In this document: piece after piece, positions 59,901 through 64,000 of the stretch
How the letters are laid out: each line of letters starts with the position of its first letter
How positions within the stretch are numbered: position 1 is the first letter of the stretch
NCBI GenBank assembly: GCA_034190295.1
Contig: JAXHSW010000021.1
Span: 1 to 64,000, forward strand
Direction: 5' to 3'
Source: Okeania sp034190295
GTDB lineage: Bacteria; Cyanobacteriota; Cyanobacteriia; Cyanobacteriales; Microcoleaceae
Length of the DNA: 64,000 nucleotides
Position numbers and translations under genes: made by a program
The notes under the pieces: generated by a model
Database searches by the model: none
Told to the model about the DNA's origin: nothing
Seen by the model: the letters and a program-made list of their open reading frames with translations, nothing else

Positions 59901-61127
59901 TTAAGCTAACAAATCGTTGATAAATAAGTCAATTTTCATTTGAGAAAGATGTTGCATCACAACAATATGGGCTAAAGAACCCTGAGTAGCTAATTGCCAC
60001 TTCTTACAAATCTTTATTGATGGTTTATCAAATACAACCGTGGTTGAAAAATCATTTAAAAAAGGCTTGTACCCAATTTCTTCTAAACGCTTATACAAAT
60101 ACCGAGTATTTTCTAAACAAGTCGAAACTTCTCCCGCAAACTGTTGACCTCTAGTCATAATAGCATACCAAAGAAATAAGCAAGCAAGCCCACTACGAGA
60201 ACCTGTAATAGTTGTATCATTACAGCCAATATATTCAATTTGATTTCTGATTTTGTCGGTATAAATTTTACGAGTTAAAACAATTCCATAAGGAATAGGA
60301 GAACCAAAAAATTTATGACCACTAACAGCAATACTACCAATAGGATAATCCTGAAAACTAATTTTTGGTGCTGTTTCCATGTAAGGTAATAACATTCCTC
60401 CTAATGCACCATCACAATGAATATAAAAAGGAATTTTGAGTTTTTCTAAAATATCAACTGTTGGCTCTATTCTATCCACTGCTCCTCTCATTGTGGTACC
60501 TAAGTTGAGATTGAGAATAACACTGTGATTCGTTCGTTTTGATATTTCTTGCTTGAGATGTTCGTAATCTATTTCCCCATTAGGTTGAGAGTTAATAACT
60601 ACATGAGGTATTTTCAACATACAGGCCGCTTTGGCAATAGAATAATGAGTATCTTTCGAGGAGTAGAGAATTGCATCCGGGAGTAACTCTCGACCTAAGA
60701 ACATACCATAAATATTTCCTTCCGTACCACAACTGGTAACATATCCCCACTCTGCTTCTAAATGATAAAGTTCAGCTAACCAAGAAATACATTGTTGCTC
60801 AATACTTTTGTTTTGAATATACCAGTATCCAGACTCCCACGGATCGCCTAAATTATTGATCAGATATTGAAAGAAAGGTATTAGAGGGGTGTAATCAAAA
60901 TTAAGATTGAGTGGATAGCCAATGAAAAATTCTGTAGACTCAGCAATACTTTTTTCTAAAGCTTTCAACAGTTCTTGTTGTTCTGGGAGAGGAGGTGAAA
61001 ATGTTGTGGCCTGACTGTTGTTATTGATAGCATTTAATTTTTCCCTGACATTACTTAAATTTTTCATAGAGCTTGAATACTGATTTTGAATTGCCTGTTG
61101 TTGAATAGTGAAATTTTTACTTTTCAT
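59901..61127 (-). CDS. hdc: Histidine decarboxylase (PLP-dependent, group II)
   Basis: A 408-aa PLP enzyme that would convert histidine to histamine. Recognised by FFIGYPLNLNFDYTPL, WGYVTSCGTEGNIYGMFLGRE, LYSSKDTHYSIAKAACML, NLNLGTTMRGAVDRI, FYIHCDGALGGMLLPY (PLP ring Asp), and the Schiff-base lysine at residue 272 in SGHKFFGSPIPYG. SRSGLACLFLWYAI follows. A 40-residue N-terminal extension makes it longer than the ~380-aa enteric enzyme. Related group II enzymes act on other amino acids, so substrate assignment is by closest resemblance. It is monocistronic. Confidence 0.88.
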   Translation of the reverse strand: MKSKNFTIQQQAIQNQYSSSMKNLSNVREKLNAINNNSQATTFSPPLPEQQELLKALEKSIAESTEFFIGYPLNLNFDYTPLIPFFQYLINNLGDPWESGYWYIQNKSIEQQCISWLAELYHLEAEWGYVTSCGTEGNIYGMFLGRELLPDAILYSSKDTHYSIAKAACMLKIPHVVINSQPNGEIDYEHLKQEISKRTNHSVILNLNLGTTMRGAVDRIEPTVDILEKLKIPFYIHCDGALGGMLLPYMETAPKISFQDYPIGSIAVSGHKFFGSPIPYGIVLTRKIYTDKIRNQIEYIGCNDTTITGSRSGLACLFLWYAIMTRGQQFAGEVSTCLENTRYLYKRLEEIGYKPFLNDFSTTVVFDKPSIKICKKWQLATQGSLAHIVVMQHLSQMKIDLFINDLLA

Positions 61128-61361
61128 TTTTGCAGAGCTTTGTTGTTTTCACTCAGTTTGTATTGTGGCGTGGTAAATAGTTAGCTAAACTAAGAGCCTG
61201 CTATAACTACTACTATGAATTTATGATATGAAATCATAATTATCTATGTTTGTCAAGACATAAAATTATGATGACTACGGCTCATAAAATCTTAACAGTA
61301 ATTTTACAGAAAAACCAGAGCGGAACTCAAGGTTTGGAGATGGAGCAACAATTAAAAAAAA

Positions 61362-61471
61362 GGGGTTAAACCACTAAGGATGCAATACCCCTGTGGGCAA
61401 GTTACCTATGGGTTTTGTTACCCTCAGATAGGGTGATAGCATGGGTGCTGCACCCAAAGATTATCATCCTA
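61362..61471 (+). ncRNA. Candidate structured RNA element
   Basis: A compact set of pairings: AGGGGT (61362) with ACCCCT (61388); AGGATG (61378) with CATCCT (61466), which crosses the first pairing; ACCCT with AGGGT around CAGAT (61421-61435); and TGGGTGC with GCACCCA (61443-61457). It is GC-richer than its surroundings and sits between two repeat families. I do not recognise it as a known RNA; it may be a dispersed element. Confidence 0.35.
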
Positions 61472-61554
61472 AGTAGCTGGTATAAAGGTACTTTTTCGTG
61501 CTTCGATGTTTCATTAAACTGAAATTTGTTTTCTGCTTCAACTGAGATCGTAGA

Positions 61555-61650
61555 CTGTTATAGTAGAAGGAAGAAGCAAAAAAGAAAAGCTGGTGTTGTC
61601 TGAGTTTTAATCTTTTGATATGTCTGCACTTTTCCTTCGACTGCTATACT
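61555..61650 (-). repeat. Small element with ATAGCAG/CTGCTAT ends, copy 3 (reversed)
   Basis: TTATAGTAGAAGGAA and TTCCTTCGACTGCTATA form inverted ends; the interior GTCTGAGTTTTAATC then TTTTGATATGTC is the reverse complement of the elements at 18988 and 19438. Confidence 0.65.
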
Positions 61651-61667
61651 AATTCATAAATATTTGT

Positions 61668-62000
61668 AATGGGGGATGGCAGTGGAGGCATCAATTTCTG
61701 GGAACCCACCGATGCCAGACAGTGATTATGGCACTGATGCCAGACAGTGATTATGGCACGGATGCCAGACAGTGATTATGGCACGGATGCCAGACAGTGA
61801 TTATGGCACGGATACACGGATAAAGGTTGGCTAATCTGTATATCTGTAGCCAAATTCTGGTCTAGCAATGGGGGATAGCAGTGGAGGCATCAATTTCTGG
61901 GAACCCACCGATGCCAGACAGTGATTATGGCACGGATACACGGATAAAGGTTGGCTAATCTGTATATCTGTAGCCAAATTCTGGTCTAGCAATGGGGGAT
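61668..62000 (+). repeat. Direct repeats with the GTGATTATGGCAC satellite core
   Basis: AATGGGGGAT starts at 61668, 61867 and 61991. Each full unit contains GGCAGTGGAGGCATCAATTT or a close variant, GGGAACCCACCGATGCCAG, then one to four ACAGTGATTATGGCACGGAT cores, and CACGGATAAAGGTTGGCTAA. The core is the reverse of that in the satellite at 62590-63046. Confidence 0.85.
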
Positions 62001-62012
62001 GGCAATAACACC

Positions 62013-62495
62013 TTAAAAAGGAATATCCTCCCACTGCTGTTGCTGCTTTTGTACCTTCAACCAATCAGGGACAAAAATCCATTGATGATTACGAGGATAT
62101 TTGAGAGCGGAAGGGGAGGGAAATACCCGCCTAAACCGTAAACTCCGATCGCCAAAATTAATCAATAAACCAATAGACAAACCTGTGTGATTGAGATAAG
62201 TAATCACCTGGCCTAAATATTTTTGATGCAAAGTTGCAAAAGCTTTGATTTCTAAAATCACCCTTTCCTCAACAATGAAATCAGGAATATAAAAGCCCAA
62301 CAAATTATCTAATTCATAAACAGGCAATTTTTCTTGAGGTTTTAAACCAACTCCCTCGTTTGTTAACTGTTGTTCAAGCGATCGCTGATAAATTTCTTCC
62401 CGATAACCAGGCCCCAATTTATTATGAACGGTCATCGCTGCCCCAATAATCTTATAGGTTAAATCCTCATGTACTGCTTTGACTCTACCTCTCAT
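62013..62495 (-). CDS. GxxExxY protein
   Basis: A 160-aa protein of the GxxExxY family, with GAAMTVHNKLGPGYREEIYQ (the naming motif GYREEIY) and EKLPVYELDN, then YIPDFIVEERVILEIKAFATL, a PD-(D/E)XK-like core, and VITYLNHTGLSIGLLINFG. The C-terminal 30 residues are extra relative to the usual ~130 aa and end in QQQQWEDIPF. Role unknown; the fold suggests a nuclease. Satellite arrays flank it on both sides. Confidence 0.88.
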   Translation of the reverse strand: MRGRVKAVHEDLTYKIIGAAMTVHNKLGPGYREEIYQRSLEQQLTNEGVGLKPQEKLPVYELDNLLGFYIPDFIVEERVILEIKAFATLHQKYLGQVITYLNHTGLSIGLLINFGDRSLRFRRVFPSPSALKYPRNHQWIFVPDWLKVQKQQQQWEDIPF

Positions 62496-62589
62496 ATTTC
62501 CACCTTCAGATAAGGAAAAAAATCTAAAACTATTTAGGCATAACTTCTAACCCTATAGCTAGACTAGAATTTAGCTACGGATGTACAGA

Positions 62590-63046
62590 TTAGCCAACCT
62601 TTATCCGTGTATCCGTGCCATAATCAGTGTCTGGCATCCGTGGCATTATCTTTATCCGTGTATCCGTGCCATAATCAGTGTCTGGCATCCGTGGCATTAT
62701 CTTTATCCCTGTATCCGTGCCATAATCAGTGTCTGGCATCCGTGGCATTATCTTTATCTCTGTATCCGTGCCATAATCAGTGTCTGGCATCCGTGGCATT
62801 ATCTTTATCTCTGTATCCGTGCCATAATCAGTGTCTGGCATCCGTGGCATTATCTTTATCCCTGTATCCGTGCCATAATCAGTGTCTGGCATCCGTGGCA
62901 TTATCTTTATCCCTGTATCCGTGCCATAATCAGTGTCTGGCATCCGTGACATTATCTTTATCCCTGTATCCGTGCCATAATCAGTGTCTGGCATCCGTGG
63001 CATTATCTTTATCCCTGTATCCGTGCCATAATCAGTGTCTGGCAAT
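62590..63046 (+). repeat. 51-nt tandem repeat (satellite), about nine copies
   Basis: The unit contains TTATCCGTGTATCCGTGCC (or CCCTG/CTCTG variants), ATAATCAGTGTCTGGCATCC and GTGGCATTATC. The period is 51 nt. Because 51 is divisible by three, several frames are open on both strands with 17-residue repeats; these frames are not called as genes. Copies differ mainly at the TATCC(G/C)TGTATCC position. Confidence 0.95.
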
Positions 63047-63100
63047 TGTTAATCATTGCAACGCTGTTTGCTTGTGAAGTATCTATTGCAGATTCATCCT

Positions 63101-63690
63101 GTTTCAATCCCTAATAGGGATTTGGATAAATTTTCACACAGGGATTAGGCCACGGATACACCGATTTAAAAAAAAAAAAAAGAATATGATAATGCTCATC
63201 ATCCTGGTTTCAATCCCTAATAGAGATTTAGATAAGTTTTCACACAGGGATTAGGCCACGGATACACGGATTTTAAAAAAAAAGAAAAAGAATATGATAA
63301 TGCTCATCATCCTGGTTTCAATCCCTAATAGGGATTTAGATAAGTNNNNNNNNNNNNNNNNNNNNNNNNNNNNNNNNNNNNNNNNNNNNNNNNNNNNNNN
63401 NNNNNNNNNNNNNNNNNNNNNNNNNNNNNNNNNNNNNNNNNNNNNCACAGGGATTAGGCCACGGATACACGGATTTTAAAAAAAAAGAAAAAGAATATGA
63501 TAATGCTCATCATCCTGGTTTCAATCCCTAATAGGGATTTAGATAAGTTTTCACACAGGGATTAGGCCACGGATACACGGATTTTAAAAAAAAAGAAAAA
63601 GAATATGATAATGCTCATCATCCTGGTTTCAATCCCTAATAGGGATTTAGATAAGTTTTCACACAGGGATTAGGTCACGGATACACGGAT
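63101..63690 (+). repeat. 106-108-nt tandem repeat containing a CRISPR-like repeat
   Basis: GTTTCAATCCCTAATAGGGA starts at 63101, 63207, 63315, 63518 and 63626 (period 106-108 outside the gap). Each is followed by TTTAGATAAGTTTTCACACA, GGGATTAGGCCACGGATACA, CGGATT, an A-run, and AATATGATAATGCTCATCAT. Read on the minus strand the first part ends in GGGATTGAAAC, as the CRISPR repeat at 3424-3874 does. The 'spacers' are all the same sequence and too long, so this is a satellite, not a working array. Confidence 0.9.
63346..63445. other. Assembly gap, 100 N
   Basis: Exactly 100 N inside the 108-nt satellite; the number of units is not known. Confidence 1.
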
Positions 63691-63800
63691 TTAAAAAAAA
63701 ACAGTCCAAACCCTTGCCAAATAAGCATTTGCCAAACTGCGCGAACCTCTTCCATACCATCATACAATTCAAATCCTTGCCCAAACTTAACTTCAGCCAT
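63675..63800 (-). pseudogene. Short gene start cut off by the satellite
   Basis: From ATG 63800 the minus strand reads MAEVKFGQGFELYDGMEEV then RAVWQMLIWQGFGL, after which the A/T-run and the satellite give a stop at 63675-63677 (41 codons in all). GAGAAGGGG stands upstream at a good ribosome-site distance. The first 33 residues have protein-like composition; the rest is repeat. It looks like the 5' end of a gene truncated by the repeat. I do not recognise the family. Confidence 0.4.
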
Positions 63801-64000
63801 TTTTTTCACCCCTTCTCTTGTACAGCTACCCATCCGCGCAAATCAACTCTTCATCTCAAACTCACCATCAACAAGATGGCCAGTCCGGAAACTCTTAAGA
63901 AAAAAAGGATATATTAAAAGGAGTAACAAATCAAACAAAACTCTTGACAAATTACAGCTAGTTTGATATTGAAATAACCCAAAGGATACAATTAAATGAA
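63801..64000. other. Window end, no clear gene
   Basis: Ordinary sequence without repeats. On the minus strand it is the upstream region of the truncated frame at 63800. Open frames crossing it on the plus strand have no protein character. Confidence 0.5.

Larger units (their letters stand above)
61128..62012. other. Intergenic, 885 nt
   Basis: First 230 nt: AT-rich upstream region of the decarboxylase gene. Then a possible structured RNA (61362-61471), a reversed copy of the ATAGCAG element (61555-61650), and a satellite-type direct repeat (61668-62000). No gene is seen. Confidence 0.6.

Noticed and set aside
62581..63077. Long open frames on both strands across the 51-nt satellite
   Set aside because: All are consequences of a period divisible by three without stops; no start context, no known domain.
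63101..63690. Second CRISPR array
   Set aside because: The repeat resembles one, but the intervening sequences are identical to each other and about 75 nt long, so it is a satellite.
63714..63917. 67-aa plus-strand frame near the window end
   Set aside because: No family resemblance; the opposite strand has the better supported start at 63800.

Overview
The window comes from a filamentous, AT-rich cyanobacterium, most plausibly of the Oscillatoriales (Okeania/Trichodesmium/Moorena/Microcoleus-like). The sequence-level reasons are a form IB Rubisco operon in the order rbcL-rbcX-rbcS, a PSRP-3/Ycf65 ribosomal protein gene, a BT1-type folate/biopterin transporter, many HIP1 octamers (GCGATCGC), heptanucleotide tandem repeats in most intergenic spaces, and several families of small dispersed palindromic elements. 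Two 100-N assembly gaps (34482-34581, 63346-63445) both lie inside tandem repeats. The genus assignment is inference.

Layout. 0-5 kb: a truncated, frameshifted tnpB, a small sigma-70-like gene, a secreted Pro-rich protein, a short CRISPR array read on the minus strand with no cas genes beside it, and a HIP1-bearing 60-bp tandem repeat. 5-14 kb: folate/biopterin transporter, a complete TnpB with matching end hairpins, a carotenoid oxygenase, then a plus-strand run of two paralogous small proteins, a PEP-CTERM protein and an O-antigen ligase-like polymerase. 14-27 kb: methyltransferase, dipeptide-type ABC permease, AI-2E family permease, HD-domain metalloprotein, and an RND efflux pair (adaptor plus 1081-aa pump). 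27-36.6 kb: DUF4351-type proteins, a nuclease-like gene broken by a nonsense codon, four small exported or membrane-linked proteins facing away from a HTH-NTPase gene, and a Ser/Thr kinase with membrane segments.

38-40.4 kb is the Rubisco operon, ending in a strong hairpin. The most unusual part is 40.5-49.6 kb: a sulfotransferase-like/SET-domain cassette is present twice as direct repeats about 6.37 kb apart. Between the copies lie a 1028-aa protein that fuses a CRP-type cyclic-nucleotide domain to an S-adenosylhomocysteine-hydrolase-like region, an SRPBCC protein, a DUF985 cupin and an orphan TnpB-element right end. The second copy is followed by a broken GNAT gene and a SAM methyltransferase. 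This looks like a SAM-linked small-molecule or modification locus that has been rearranged and is partly decaying; its product is unknown.

49.7-64 kb: a disrupted Uma2 gene, three tandem Uma2 genes with heptad-repeat tails, YebC, a histidine phosphatase, a long repeat-filled gap, a methyltransferase, PSRP-3, a HAD hydrolase, a PLP-dependent histidine decarboxylase, a GxxExxY protein, a 51-bp satellite and a 108-bp satellite whose unit contains a CRISPR-like repeat. Roughly a quarter of the window is non-coding and mostly explained by repeats. Decay by nonsense codons is seen in three genes (28833, 48025, 48581).
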